From assembly GCA_038526915.1 (NCBI GenBank), contig JBCBGF010000003.1:248001-312000 (forward strand): 64,000 nucleotides of DNA. The letters run 5' to 3'. The notes beneath the pieces were generated by a model, which searched no databases, was not told where the DNA came from, and saw only the letters and a list, made by a program, of their open reading frames with translations. The position numbers were made by a program, and so were the translations under genes. Positions 26,343 to 35,287 of this stretch are shown here, piece after piece. Origin of the DNA: JBCBGF01 sp038526915. Its GTDB lineage: Bacteria; Pseudomonadota; Alphaproteobacteria; Rhodobacterales; Rhodobacteraceae. How positions within the stretch are numbered: position 1 is the first letter of the stretch; every line of letters begins with the position of its first letter.

Positions 26343-26857
26343 TCCTCACTGCCCGTCTGGCCTTGCGTCAATGGCGGGCGGGCGATCTGCCATCCCTTGA
26401 TGCGATCCTGGGCGATGCCGAGGTGATGGCCTCCAGCGATCACGGGCCCCTGTCTATCGCGCAGCAGCGCGACTGGCTTGACCGCGCCATCGCATCGGCG
26501 GCCACCCGGCCGCTCCCCGGGACGCTGGCCATCACGCAGGCCAGCGACGGCGGGATCATAGGGTATGTGAGCCTGATCCAGACCCCCGACCGGGTCGGAC
26601 CGCGCGAGGCCGAGATCGGCTTTCGCTTGATGCGGCGGGCCTGGAGGCAAGGCTATGCGACGGAGGCGGGCTTGGCGATGATTGAGGCGGGCCAGAACGT
26701 GGCAGGGATCGATCGCATAATCGCGATCTTCGAGCCCAGCAATCATGCATCCCACCGGGTGCTCACCAAACTGGGATTGCGGCCGGTGGGCGAGATCATG
26801 CTGGAGGGATACACCCACCCCGATCTGGTCTATGCCAAAGACTGCGGCCCTGCCTAG
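26339..26857 (+). CDS. GNAT family N-acetyltransferase (RimJ/RimL type)
   Basis: A 172-residue acetyltransferase. It opens MILTARLALRQWRAGDLPSL from a TTG that overlaps the previous stop, with GGTGGAGG just upstream. The acetyl-CoA loop reads RRAWRQGYATEAGLAMI (an R/Q-x-x-G-x-A/G type motif), and the C-terminus has NHASHRVLTKLGLRPVGE, standard for RimJ/RimL-like enzymes. The acceptor is unknown. Translational coupling to the carbonic anhydrase-like gene suggests co-expression but not a shared pathway. Confidence 0.85.
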   Translation: MILTARLALRQWRAGDLPSLDAILGDAEVMASSDHGPLSIAQQRDWLDRAIASAATRPLPGTLAITQASDGGIIGYVSLIQTPDRVGPREAEIGFRLMRRAWRQGYATEAGLAMIEAGQNVAGIDRIIAIFEPSNHASHRVLTKLGLRPVGEIMLEGYTHPDLVYAKDCGPA

Positions 26858-27912
26858 ACGCCCTCCGACGACGCCGCCCACAGGTTAACCTCGGCGTCGA
26901 ACTCCAACGCGTCGATCTGGGCCAAGACCTCTGGCGTGAACGCTGGCCCCGCCAGCGCGGCCACGCAATCCTTAATCTGCTCGGGCCGCGACGCGCCGAT
27001 CAGGGCCGTCGTCACCCGCGCATCCCGCAACACCCACGAGATCGCCATTTGCGCCAAGCTCTGCCCGCGCCCCGCCGCGATGTCATTCAGCGCGCGCAAG
27101 GCTGTCAGCGTCCGCTCCGACAACTGCCCGGGATCCAGCGATTTGCCCGCCGCCGCCCGGCTGTCATCAGGAATGCCGCCCAGGTATTTCCCTGTCAGCA
27201 AACCCTGCGCCAAAGGCGTGAAGACGATCGCCCCCAGGCCGCTCTCCCCCAGCGTGTCCAACAACCCATCCCGCTCGATCCAGCGGTTGAGAATGTTGTA
27301 GGACGGCTGGTGGATCAGGATCGGTGTCCCCAGATCCCGCAGGATCGCCACCATCTCGCGCGTGCGCGCCGAGTTATAGCTCGATATCCCCACATAGAGC
27401 GCCTTGCCCGACCGCACGATCTGATCCAGTGCCCCCGCGGTCTCCTCCAAGGGCGTGTCGGGATCGAAGCGGTGGGAATAGAAGATATCCACATAGTCGA
27501 GGCCCAACCGCCGCAGCGACGCATCGCAGGACGCGATCACATATTTGCGGCTGCCCCACTCGCCATAGGGCCCCGGCCACATGTCATAGCCCGCCTTGGA
27601 TGAGATGATCAGCTCATCCCGGTAGCTGCGGAAATCGGTCCGCAGGATCTCCCCAAACGCCTCTTCCGCCGACCCGGGCGGGGGGCCATAGTTGTTGGCC
27701 AGATCGAAATGCGTGATCCCCAGATCAAAGGCCGTCCGGCACATCGCGCGCTTGGTGGCATGCGCGGTGTCTTCCCCGAAATTGTGCCACAACCCCAGTG
27801 AGATCGCAGGCAGCTTCAACCCCGACGCCCCGCACCGGCGATACGTCATCTCGGCATACCGGGTCGCGGCGGCCACGTAAGGCGGGTCAAAGACTTTCGG
27901 GGGGCGGGTCAT
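26854..27912 (-). CDS. Aldo/keto reductase (YghZ-like, L-glyceraldehyde 3-phosphate reductase type)
   Basis: A 352-residue TIM-barrel NADPH-dependent reductase. Tetrad residues are recognisable: FDLANNYGPPPGSAEEAFG (Asp/Tyr), IISSKAGYDMWPGPYGEWGS (Lys) and DIFYSHRFDPDTPLEET (His). The GPYGEWGSRK region and the YRRCGASGLKLPAISLGLWH start match the YghZ/Gpr branch, which detoxifies methylglyoxal and reduces L-glyceraldehyde 3-phosphate. The ATG at 27912 is taken because MTRPPKVFDPPYVAAATRY is the typical opening. It converges with the GNAT gene, overlapping by four bases. Confidence 0.87.
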   Translation of the reverse strand: MTRPPKVFDPPYVAAATRYAEMTYRRCGASGLKLPAISLGLWHNFGEDTAHATKRAMCRTAFDLGITHFDLANNYGPPPGSAEEAFGEILRTDFRSYRDELIISSKAGYDMWPGPYGEWGSRKYVIASCDASLRRLGLDYVDIFYSHRFDPDTPLEETAGALDQIVRSGKALYVGISSYNSARTREMVAILRDLGTPILIHQPSYNILNRWIERDGLLDTLGESGLGAIVFTPLAQGLLTGKYLGGIPDDSRAAAGKSLDPGQLSERTLTALRALNDIAAGRGQSLAQMAISWVLRDARVTTALIGASRPEQIKDCVAALAGPAFTPEVLAQIDALEFDAEVNLWAASSEGV

Positions 27913-28164
27913 GGCGAACTCCGACGGTGTGATGCGGTGGGGTGCAGCTAGACCGGTTTGCTGCCCCGAGGCAAGGCAGGTCACGGCGGACCGCGCGCGG
28001 ACACCCTTGCGTCAGGCCAGATGGAATAGGAGGCACTCATGATCTCGATCAGCTATCTGGTTCGCAAACCAAGAGGAATCCCCCCGCCAAGGCTTGACCG
28101 ACCCCAAGGCACAGCGCATGCTCCCCAGATGACCGCGAAACGCGGCGTATAAGGGAGTTATGTC

Positions 28165-29127
28165 ATGAAGAAATATATCGCGGGCGCCATCGCGGCGCTC
28201 TCGCTGGCTGCGGGTGCGGCCTCTGCCCAACAAACCTTTATTGCTATCGGCACCGGCGGTGTCACTGGCGTCTACTATCCCACCGGTGGCGCGATCTGCC
28301 GTCTGGTGAACCGCGGCCGGTCCGAGCACGGCATCCGCTGCGGCGTCGAATCAACCGGCGGGTCGGTTTTCAACATCAACGCCATTCGCGGCGGTGAGCT
28401 GGAGTTCGGCGTGGCCCAGTCCGACTGGCAGTTCCACGCCTTCAACGGCACGTCCCGCTTTGAAGAGCAGGGGGCATTCGAAGACCTGCGCGCGGTGTTC
28501 TCGGTCCACCCCGAGCCCTTTACCGTTGTGGCCCGCGCCGATGCCGGGATCACCAACTTTGAAGATCTCAAGGGCAAGCGCGTGAACGTGGGCAACCCCG
28601 GTTCGGGCCAGCGCGGCACGATGGAAGTCGTGATGGAAGCGCTCGGCTGGACGATGGACGACTTCGCCCTGGCATCCGAGCTTCAGGCCGCCGAGCAGAG
28701 CCAGGCGCTTTGCGACAACAACATTGACGCGATGATCTACACCGTGGGCCACCCCTCGGGGTCGATCCAGGAGGCGACGACGGCCTGTGACGCGGTGCTG
28801 GTCAACGTGACCGGCGAAGCGATCGACGGTCTGGTGGCCGACAACTCGTTCTACCGGACGGCCACGATCCCCGGCGGTATGTATCGCGGCAATGACGGCG
28901 ATACGATGACCTTCGGCGTGGGCGCGACCTTCGTGACCTCGGCCTCGGTGCCCGAGGATGTGGTTTATGAGGTGGTCAGCGCGGTGTTTGAGAACATCGA
29001 CCAGTTCAAAGGCCTGCACCCGGCCTTCGCCAACCTCGATCCGGCCCAAATGGCCAATGACAGCCTTTCGGCGCCTCTGCACGCAGGGGCCGAGCGGTAT
29101 TTCCGCGAAGCCGGTCTGATCGAGTAA
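28165..29127 (+). CDS. TRAP transporter solute-binding protein, TAXI family
   Basis: A 320-residue periplasmic protein. The signal peptide MKKYIAGAIAALSLAAGA is followed by cleavage at ASA-QQTF. The TAXI family signature is present: FIAIGTGGVTGVYYPTGGAI, GIRCGVESTGGSVFNINAIR and GVAQSDWQFHAFNGT. TAXI proteins deliver carboxylates such as glutamate-like or other small acids to a fused 4TM-12TM permease, which is the next gene. GGGAG upstream of the ATG supports the start. Confidence 0.93.
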   Translation: MKKYIAGAIAALSLAAGAASAQQTFIAIGTGGVTGVYYPTGGAICRLVNRGRSEHGIRCGVESTGGSVFNINAIRGGELEFGVAQSDWQFHAFNGTSRFEEQGAFEDLRAVFSVHPEPFTVVARADAGITNFEDLKGKRVNVGNPGSGQRGTMEVVMEALGWTMDDFALASELQAAEQSQALCDNNIDAMIYTVGHPSGSIQEATTACDAVLVNVTGEAIDGLVADNSFYRTATIPGGMYRGNDGDTMTFGVGATFVTSASVPEDVVYEVVSAVFENIDQFKGLHPAFANLDPAQMANDSLSAPLHAGAERYFREAGLIE

Positions 29128-29236
29128 GACCCTACGATCTGGGCGGGGCGCGTGAGGCGTGCCCCGCCCGCCACCGCCCGTTCAAAGAGACGGGTGGCAC
29201 AAACCAAAAAACATTTCAGGGACGCGGGGCGCGGAT

Positions 29237-31879
29237 ATGGCCGATCAAAAAAACGATGGCGACGGACGCCAGTTTTCCGATGAAGAACTGCAGGATCTGG
29301 TCGCGAGCAGCGACTCAGGCGCGCGGGCGCCGACGAACCGGTCTGTCGCGCTTCTGATCTCTGTCACGGCACTCGCCTGGTCGCTGTTCCAGCTCTGGAT
29401 CGCGCAGCCGCAGCTTTGGTTCGGTCAGTACCTGCCGGTTCTGAACTCCTCCCAAACCCGGCCAATCCATTTGCTTTTTGCCATTTTCCTGGCGTTCCTC
29501 GCATACCCCGCCTTCAAGAACTCGCCCCGCGACCGCATTCCGCTGGTCGACTGGGTCCTGGCGCTGATCGGTGCGGGGACGTGTTTCTACATCTTCTGGT
29601 TCTCCGACACGCTGGCGATGACCGCGCGGTCGGGCCTGCCGACACAGTTCCAGGTGATCCTCGGCGCCGTCGGTCTTGTGATCCTGCTGGAGGCGTCGCG
29701 CCGCGCGCTTGGCCCCGCGCTCACCATCGTAGGTTCGCTCTTCCTGATGTACGCCTACTTCGGGACGGGTTGGCTGATCCCCGAACTGATCGAACACGAA
29801 GGGCTGTCGTTCACAGCACTCATCAACGCACAATGGCTCGACACAGCCGGTGTCTTCGGCATCCCGCTGGGCGTCTCCACCGCGTTCGTTTTCCTCTTCG
29901 TCCTCTTCGGCTCGCTTCTCGATAAGGCGGGCGCGGGCAACTACTTTATCAAGCTTGCCTTCGCCGGCCTCGGCCACCTGCGCGGCGGCCCGGCAAAGGC
30001 GGCTGTGGTGGGCTCGGCCATGACCGGCCTCATCTCAGGCTCCTCCATCGCCAACGTGGTGACCACCGGAACCTTCACCATCCCGCTGATGAAACGCGTG
30101 GGCTTCACTTCCGAACAGGCGGGCTCGGTCGAGGTGGCTTCCTCCGTCAACGGCCAGATCATGCCGCCGGTCATGGGCGCTGCCGCCTTCCTGATGGTGG
30201 AGTTTATCGGGATTTCCTACGTCGAGGTCATCAAGCACGCCTTCATCCCGGCAGTGATTTCCTACATCGCGCTGGTCTACATCGTGCACCTTGAAGCGCT
30301 GAAGAAGGATATGCCCGCCCTGGGCGAGGCCAAGTCCTTCGCCGGTATGATCGTCAAAACCTTCATCGGCTTCGCTGTCTTCGGCGCTGCCTTCACCGCA
30401 CTCATCTACCTGATGAACTTCATCGAAAGCGCCATGCCGCAGATGACGACGCTGATCTCGATGACGGGTCTCGGCATCGTCTACCTGTGGCTCGTGGCTG
30501 TCGCCGCCCGGCGCCCGGATCTCGAGGTCGATGACCCGAACGACCCGGAAATCAAGCTGCCCACGGTGGCTGAGGTCTATGCGACAGGTCTCCACTACAT
30601 CCTGCCGATCCTCGTCCTGATCTGGTTTCTGATGGTGGAACAGCAAAGCCCTGCGAAGTCGGCCTTCTACGCCACCTCGTTGATGCTCTTCATCATCGTC
30701 ACGCAAAAGCCCATCAAGGCGATCTTCCGGGGGCAGGGCGGGCAGTTGGCCAGCCAGTTCATGGAAGGGATAGACGACCTGAAAGAGGGCCTGATCGCGG
30801 GCGCGCGCAACATGATCGGGATCGGGGTGGCCACCGCCGCCGCCGGGATCATCGTGGCGACTGTGACCAAGACACCGATCGGGACCGAGCTTGCCGGTCT
30901 GGTCGAACAGATGTCGGCGGGCATCCTGTTCCTGATGCTGGTCTTCGTCGGTCTCTTTTCCCTGATCCTCGGGATGGGGCTGCCGACAACCGCGAACTAC
31001 ATCGTGGTGTCGTCGCTCATGGCCTCAGTCGTGGTGTCGCTCGGCGCGCAAGAGGGGCTGATCGTGCCGCTGATCGCCGCGCACCTCTTCGTCTTCTACT
31101 TCGGGATCATGGCGGATGTGACGCCCCCTGTGGGGCTGGCGAGTTTCGCCGCCGCCGCCGTCTCGGGCGGGGATCCGATTAAGACGGGGTTCACGGCGTT
31201 CTTCTACTCGCTTCGCACCGTCGCCCTGCCGTTCCTCTTCATCTACAACCCCACGCTTATCCTTTATGGCGTGGACCTCGGGACGACCGCGGGGATCATC
31301 CAGGCGATCTTTGTCTTCATCGTGGCGACCTTCGCGATGCTTCTGTTTGCCGCCGCAACGCAAGGCTACTTCCTCGCCAAGTCGCGCTTCTATGAGAGCC
31401 TGGCACTCCTCGCCGTGGCCTTCACGCTCTTTGTCCCCAACGTCTGGCTCGACATGGTGCAAAGCCCGTTCCGCGACGTGCCGCCTGCCGAGTTCGAGCA
31501 GGCGATCACGGAGGCGGGCGAGGGCGACCAACTTCGCCTGCTGATCCAGGGGCCGGACTTCAACACCGGCGAACAGGCCGAGACCACCATCGTGATGGAT
31601 ATCACCGGTGACGGCACCGCCCAGGAACGCATCGACGCCTCGGGCCTGATGCTCTTCCCCGAGGGCGATGTGGTGCGGCTCGATGAACCGATGTTCGGCA
31701 CCGCGACGGCCGAGAAGCTGGCGGATTTCGACTTCTACTCGGATACACCGGTGGTCCTCGCCTCAGTCCAGTCGCCGCAAAACCGCATGCCCGCGCAGGT
31801 GTTCTACATCCCCGCGCTTTTGCTTCTGGCGGGCGTCATCATGCTGCAACGCCGCCGCCAGACCAAACCAGCCTTCTAG
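29237..31879 (+). CDS. TRAP transporter fused permease (DctQ-DctM type, 4TM/12TM)
   Basis: An 880-residue inner-membrane protein with about 19 hydrophobic segments. The N-terminal part up to about residue 190 contains the small-subunit equivalent. The large-subunit DctM core follows, with GSAMTGLISGSSIANVVTTG and LGMGLPTTANYIVVSSLMA, the paired helix-loop motifs of the TRAP transport domain. A soluble C-terminal stretch of roughly 110 residues (about 735-850) and a last membrane helix follow. ATG at 29237 begins MADQKNDGDGRQFSDEEL. Sodium-coupled import with the TAXI protein is the family mechanism; solute unknown. Confidence 0.93.
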   Translation: MADQKNDGDGRQFSDEELQDLVASSDSGARAPTNRSVALLISVTALAWSLFQLWIAQPQLWFGQYLPVLNSSQTRPIHLLFAIFLAFLAYPAFKNSPRDRIPLVDWVLALIGAGTCFYIFWFSDTLAMTARSGLPTQFQVILGAVGLVILLEASRRALGPALTIVGSLFLMYAYFGTGWLIPELIEHEGLSFTALINAQWLDTAGVFGIPLGVSTAFVFLFVLFGSLLDKAGAGNYFIKLAFAGLGHLRGGPAKAAVVGSAMTGLISGSSIANVVTTGTFTIPLMKRVGFTSEQAGSVEVASSVNGQIMPPVMGAAAFLMVEFIGISYVEVIKHAFIPAVISYIALVYIVHLEALKKDMPALGEAKSFAGMIVKTFIGFAVFGAAFTALIYLMNFIESAMPQMTTLISMTGLGIVYLWLVAVAARRPDLEVDDPNDPEIKLPTVAEVYATGLHYILPILVLIWFLMVEQQSPAKSAFYATSLMLFIIVTQKPIKAIFRGQGGQLASQFMEGIDDLKEGLIAGARNMIGIGVATAAAGIIVATVTKTPIGTELAGLVEQMSAGILFLMLVFVGLFSLILGMGLPTTANYIVVSSLMASVVVSLGAQEGLIVPLIAAHLFVFYFGIMADVTPPVGLASFAAAAVSGGDPIKTGFTAFFYSLRTVALPFLFIYNPTLILYGVDLGTTAGIIQAIFVFIVATFAMLLFAAATQGYFLAKSRFYESLALLAVAFTLFVPNVWLDMVQSPFRDVPPAEFEQAITEAGEGDQLRLLIQGPDFNTGEQAETTIVMDITGDGTAQERIDASGLMLFPEGDVVRLDEPMFGTATAEKLADFDFYSDTPVVLASVQSPQNRMPAQVFYIPALLLLAGVIMLQRRRQTKPAF

Positions 31880-31891
31880 AGGAGGAGAGAC

Positions 31892-32320
31892 ATGTTCAAA
31901 TCCATCCTTCTGCCCATCGATCTGTCAGCCGAGGCTAGCTGGAGCAAGGCTGCGCCACTGGCGGTCAAGATGGCCCGCGACGACGGCATTCCGCTTCATG
32001 TGGCGACCGTCATCCCCGATTTCGGCGCCTCCATGGTCAGCCAGTATTTCGAGCCGGGCTTTGAAAAGCAGGCCCTGCACCGCACGGGCGAGGAACTGTC
32101 TACCTGGGTCGCGGAACACATCCCCGACGGGATCGACGCCCACGCCCACGTTCTGCACGGGTCGGTCTATGACGAGATCATGAAGGCCGCCGATACCCTA
32201 GGTGTCGACGCCATCGTCATGGGTTCGCACCGGCCCGAGCTGAAAGACTATCTCCTCGGCCCCAACGCCGCGCGGGTCGTGCGCCACGCCAATCAATCGG
32301 TCTTTGTGGTTCGGGGCTAG
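31892..32320 (+). CDS. Universal stress protein (UspA family)
   Basis: A 142-residue Usp-fold protein. The opening MFKSILLPIDLSAEASWSKA and the ATP-site-like ending VMGSHRPELKDYLLGPNAARVVRHA (a G-x2-G-x9-G-type loop) are typical. Usp genes are often found directly behind TRAP or TAXI permease genes; in Halomonas TeaD binds ATP and tunes its transporter. AGGAGGAG seven bases upstream and 12 bases from the permease stop indicate strong co-translation. A regulatory role on the adjacent TAXI transporter is inference. Confidence 0.9.
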   Translation: MFKSILLPIDLSAEASWSKAAPLAVKMARDDGIPLHVATVIPDFGASMVSQYFEPGFEKQALHRTGEELSTWVAEHIPDGIDAHAHVLHGSVYDEIMKAADTLGVDAIVMGSHRPELKDYLLGPNAARVVRHANQSVFVVRG

Positions 32321-32323
32321 GCC

Positions 32324-33652
32324 ATGGGCGGGCATCTCTTCGGGCGGTCCTGCAACACGGTCCTGCCCACCGCCGTCAAAGGGGACGGCTGCTGGATCGA
32401 AGATGCGGATGGCAAGCGCTATCTCGACGGGTCCGGCGGGGCGGCGGTGTCCTGCCTTGGGCACTCCGATCAGGAGGTGCGCGCCGCCATCCACGCCCAA
32501 CTCGATCAACTGGCCTTCGCCCATACCGGCTTCTTCACGTCTGAGGCCGCCGAACACCTGGCCGACCGCCTGATCGACGCCGCACCCCAGGGGATCGAAC
32601 GAGTCTACCTCCTCTCCGGCGGGTCCGAAGCGGTGGAGGCCGCGATCAAGCTCGCCCGCCAATACGTGTTGGAGATCGGCCAGCCCGAACGCCGCCACAT
32701 CATCGCCCGCCGCCAAAGCTATCACGGGAACACGCTGGGCGCGCTGGCCGCTGGTGGCAACGCCTGGCGGCGCGAGAAATACGCGCCCCTGCTGATCGAA
32801 ACCCACCACATTGACCCCTGTTTCGAATATCGCGGCCGGCGCGATGATGAGAGCGTCGAAGACTACGGCCTGCGCGTGGCCGACGCGCTTGAGGCCGAAC
32901 TCCAACGCCTCGGCCCCGACAACGTCCTGGCCTTCATCGCCGAACCCGTCGTCGGCGCCACCGCAGGCGCCGTCCCCGCCGTGTCGGGCTATTTCCAACG
33001 CATCCGCGAGATCTGCGACCGCCATGGCGTCCTTCTGATCCTCGATGAGGTCATGTGCGGCATGGGCCGAACCGGCACTTTCTTCGCCTGCGAACAGGAC
33101 GGCATCGCGCCCGACATCGTCACCATCGCCAAAGGGCTCGGTGCGGGCTATGCCTCCATCGGCGCGATGCTGTGCTCGGGACGGATCTATGACGCCATCG
33201 CGGGCGGCTCCGGTGCGTTCCAGCACGGCCACACCTATCACGGCCACCCACTCGCTGCCGCCGCCGGGGGCGCGGTCGTCGCCGCGCTCCTCGATCGTGG
33301 CCTTGTCGCCCGCGCGGGTGAGATGGGCGAGGTGCTGCAATCCGCCCTCACCGCCACCTTCGGCCAGCACCCCCATGTGGGCGACATCCGGGGCAGGGGC
33401 CTCTTCCGCGCCATCGAACTGGTGGAAGACCGCGAAACCAAGGCCCCCTTCGACCCCTTCCGCAAAATCGCCGCCCGCATCAAATCGGCTGCCATGGACG
33501 CAGGGCTGATCGTCTATCCCGCCAGTGGCACGGTCGACGGCCAGTCGGGCGACCACGTCCTGATCGCGCCACCCTTCATTATCACCGAAGGCGAGGTGGG
33601 CGAGTTGGTGGGCCGCCTCGATCAGGCCGTGACACAGGCGCTTGCCGCATGA
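32324..33652 (+). CDS. Class III aminotransferase (aspartate aminotransferase family)
   Basis: A 442-residue PLP enzyme of fold type I, class III. The aldimine lysine is Lys270 in IVTIAKGLGAGYASIGAM, preceded by the cofactor aspartate in LLILDEVMCGMGRTGTFFA. The phosphate loop SGGSEAVEAAIKLARQY and RQSYHGNTLGALA are present. Family substrates are omega- or beta-amino acids with pyruvate or 2-oxoglutarate as acceptor. It sits three bases after usp and overlaps the BKACE gene by four, so amine removal is probably followed by that cleavage step. Confidence 0.9.
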   Translation: MGGHLFGRSCNTVLPTAVKGDGCWIEDADGKRYLDGSGGAAVSCLGHSDQEVRAAIHAQLDQLAFAHTGFFTSEAAEHLADRLIDAAPQGIERVYLLSGGSEAVEAAIKLARQYVLEIGQPERRHIIARRQSYHGNTLGALAAGGNAWRREKYAPLLIETHHIDPCFEYRGRRDDESVEDYGLRVADALEAELQRLGPDNVLAFIAEPVVGATAGAVPAVSGYFQRIREICDRHGVLLILDEVMCGMGRTGTFFACEQDGIAPDIVTIAKGLGAGYASIGAMLCSGRIYDAIAGGSGAFQHGHTYHGHPLAAAAGGAVVAALLDRGLVARAGEMGEVLQSALTATFGQHPHVGDIRGRGLFRAIELVEDRETKAPFDPFRKIAARIKSAAMDAGLIVYPASGTVDGQSGDHVLIAPPFIITEGEVGELVGRLDQAVTQALAA

Positions 33653-34488
33653 CAACGCCCTGCATCATCTGTGTCGCCATCACCGGCTCGGTCCCCAAGA
33701 AGGCCGACAACCCCGCCGTCCCGATTTCGATTGCCGAACAGGTCGAAAGCACGCATGCGGCGTTCGAGGCCGGCGCCTCCATCGTCCACGCCCATGTCCG
33801 CAATGCAGACGAATCCACCACGTCGGATCCCGAAAAGTTTGCCGAACTGAAAGAGGGCCTGGAAAAACACTGCCCCGGTCTGATCATCCAGTTCTCCACC
33901 GGCGGTCGCTCTGGCGCGGGACCTGAGCGTGGGGGGATGCTGCCGCTGAAGCCGGACATGGCGTCGCTCACCGTCGGCTCAAACAACTTTCCCACACGCG
34001 TCTATGAAAACCCGCCCGATCTGGTCGACTGGCTGGCAGCAGAGATGGTCAAGCACGATGTGAAACCCGAGATTGAGGCCTTCGATCTCTCCCACATCCT
34101 CCACGCCAAGCTGATGGCCGACCGCGGACAACTCACCGGAACCCCCTATATCCAGTTCGTGATGGGCGTAAAAAACGCCATGCCCGCCGATCGCGCGGTG
34201 TTTGACTTCTACGTCGCCACGGTCCACCGGCTCTTTGGCGTGGACGCCCCGTGGTGCGCCGCCGGCATCGGGCGCCACCAGATCGAACTCAACGAGTGGG
34301 CCATTGCCGCGGGCGGCCACGCGCGCACCGGGCTAGAAGATAACGTGCGCCTGGATCGCGATACGCTTGCGCCCTCAAATGCGGCGCTGGTCCGGCGCGC
34401 GGCAGAGGTCTGTGAGAAGTACGACCGACCCGTCGCCACGTGGCAACAGGCACGCGAGATGTTGGGCCTTCGCCCGCTCGCGGCATAA
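33649..34488 (+). CDS. BKACE family beta-keto acid cleavage enzyme (DUF849, Kce-like)
   Basis: A 279-residue TIM-barrel zinc enzyme. Metal ligands are expected at His47 and His49 in SIVHAHVRNADE and a late glutamate in RHQIELNEWAI. QFSTGGRSGAGPERGGML is the conserved substrate-side loop. The family joins a beta-keto acid to acetyl-CoA, releasing acetoacetate and a CoA ester; the best-known member acts on 3-keto-5-aminohexanoate in lysine fermentation. Following an aminotransferase, a beta-keto acid from deamination of a beta-amino acid is a sensible substrate (inference). Confidence 0.9.
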   Translation: MTTPCIICVAITGSVPKKADNPAVPISIAEQVESTHAAFEAGASIVHAHVRNADESTTSDPEKFAELKEGLEKHCPGLIIQFSTGGRSGAGPERGGMLPLKPDMASLTVGSNNFPTRVYENPPDLVDWLAAEMVKHDVKPEIEAFDLSHILHAKLMADRGQLTGTPYIQFVMGVKNAMPADRAVFDFYVATVHRLFGVDAPWCAAGIGRHQIELNEWAIAAGGHARTGLEDNVRLDRDTLAPSNAALVRRAAEVCEKYDRPVATWQQAREMLGLRPLAA

Positions 34489-34650
34489 GGCCGGGCAAGA
34501 GTCCCGACCTGTCACACGCCTGTTACCGTAATCTGTCAAGCCGCCGGTCCGCGTTGGCTTTACCGGCGCGTCTTCCGTTGACCCTCACACCCTTCTGCGG
34601 CAGGTCTGCCCTTAGCGCCGTCTTCCCATCACCACGACCAAGATGTCCCC

Positions 34651-35253
34651 ATGACCCCATCCCATGTTGTATTCGATATCGGCGGCGTCCTCGTCGATTG
34701 GCAGCCGCACCTGGCCTGGCTCGACCATTTCGGCAGCCACGACGCGACCGAGGCGTTCTTGACGCGCACCGATTTCTGCGCCCGCAACGCCCGTGCAGAT
34801 GGTGGCGCCCGGTTTGCCGACCTTGCTGAAGAGATTGAAGATCCCAATGACCGCGCACTCTTTGCCGAATACGTCGCCCGCTACACGCTGACCGTGCCGC
34901 ACGCGATCCCGGGCACCTGGGCCCTTCTGGACCGGCTCAAAGACCAAGGAACCCCCGTCCACGCGATCACCAACTGGTCGGCCGAGACCTGGCCCGAAGG
35001 CCTCAAAGTCCACCCGCGCCTGGGTGAGGTGTTCGACACGCTCGTCGTCTCGGGGCAAGAACAGATGATGAAACCCGACCCGCGCATTTATGCCTTGCTG
35101 GCTAAGCGTGCGGGCGTTGAGCCGGAGGACTGCGTGTTCATCGACGATGGCCCGCACAACGTCGAGGGCGCCAAGGCCATTGGGATGGACGCGATCCATT
35201 TCACCGATGCTGCAGCGTTGGAAGCGGCCCTCGCCGCGCGCGGCCTGCTATGA
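34651..35253 (+). CDS. HAD family hydrolase, haloacid-dehalogenase/phosphatase type
   Basis: A 200-residue HAD-like enzyme with all four motifs: nucleophile Asp9 in VVFDIGGVLVDW, motif II AITNWSAETW, the lysine in MMKPDPRIYALL and the acidic motif CVFIDDGPHNVEGA. The helical cap is of the C1 type. The pattern is that of YihX/2-haloacid dehalogenase-like phosphatases; substrate unknown. It lies 34 bases upstream of the PhnM gene on the same strand, so the two may be co-transcribed. Confidence 0.87.
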   Translation: MTPSHVVFDIGGVLVDWQPHLAWLDHFGSHDATEAFLTRTDFCARNARADGGARFADLAEEIEDPNDRALFAEYVARYTLTVPHAIPGTWALLDRLKDQGTPVHAITNWSAETWPEGLKVHPRLGEVFDTLVVSGQEQMMKPDPRIYALLAKRAGVEPEDCVFIDDGPHNVEGAKAIGMDAIHFTDAAALEAALAARGLL

Positions 35254-35287
35254 CACGCGCGCGCGAAAACCGGACAAGGTTCACCCC

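Noticed and set aside
32198..33655. A 485-codon minus-strand open frame opposite the aminotransferase gene
   Set aside because: It mirrors the aminotransferase exactly and has no domain signature, whereas the plus strand has all PLP motifs.
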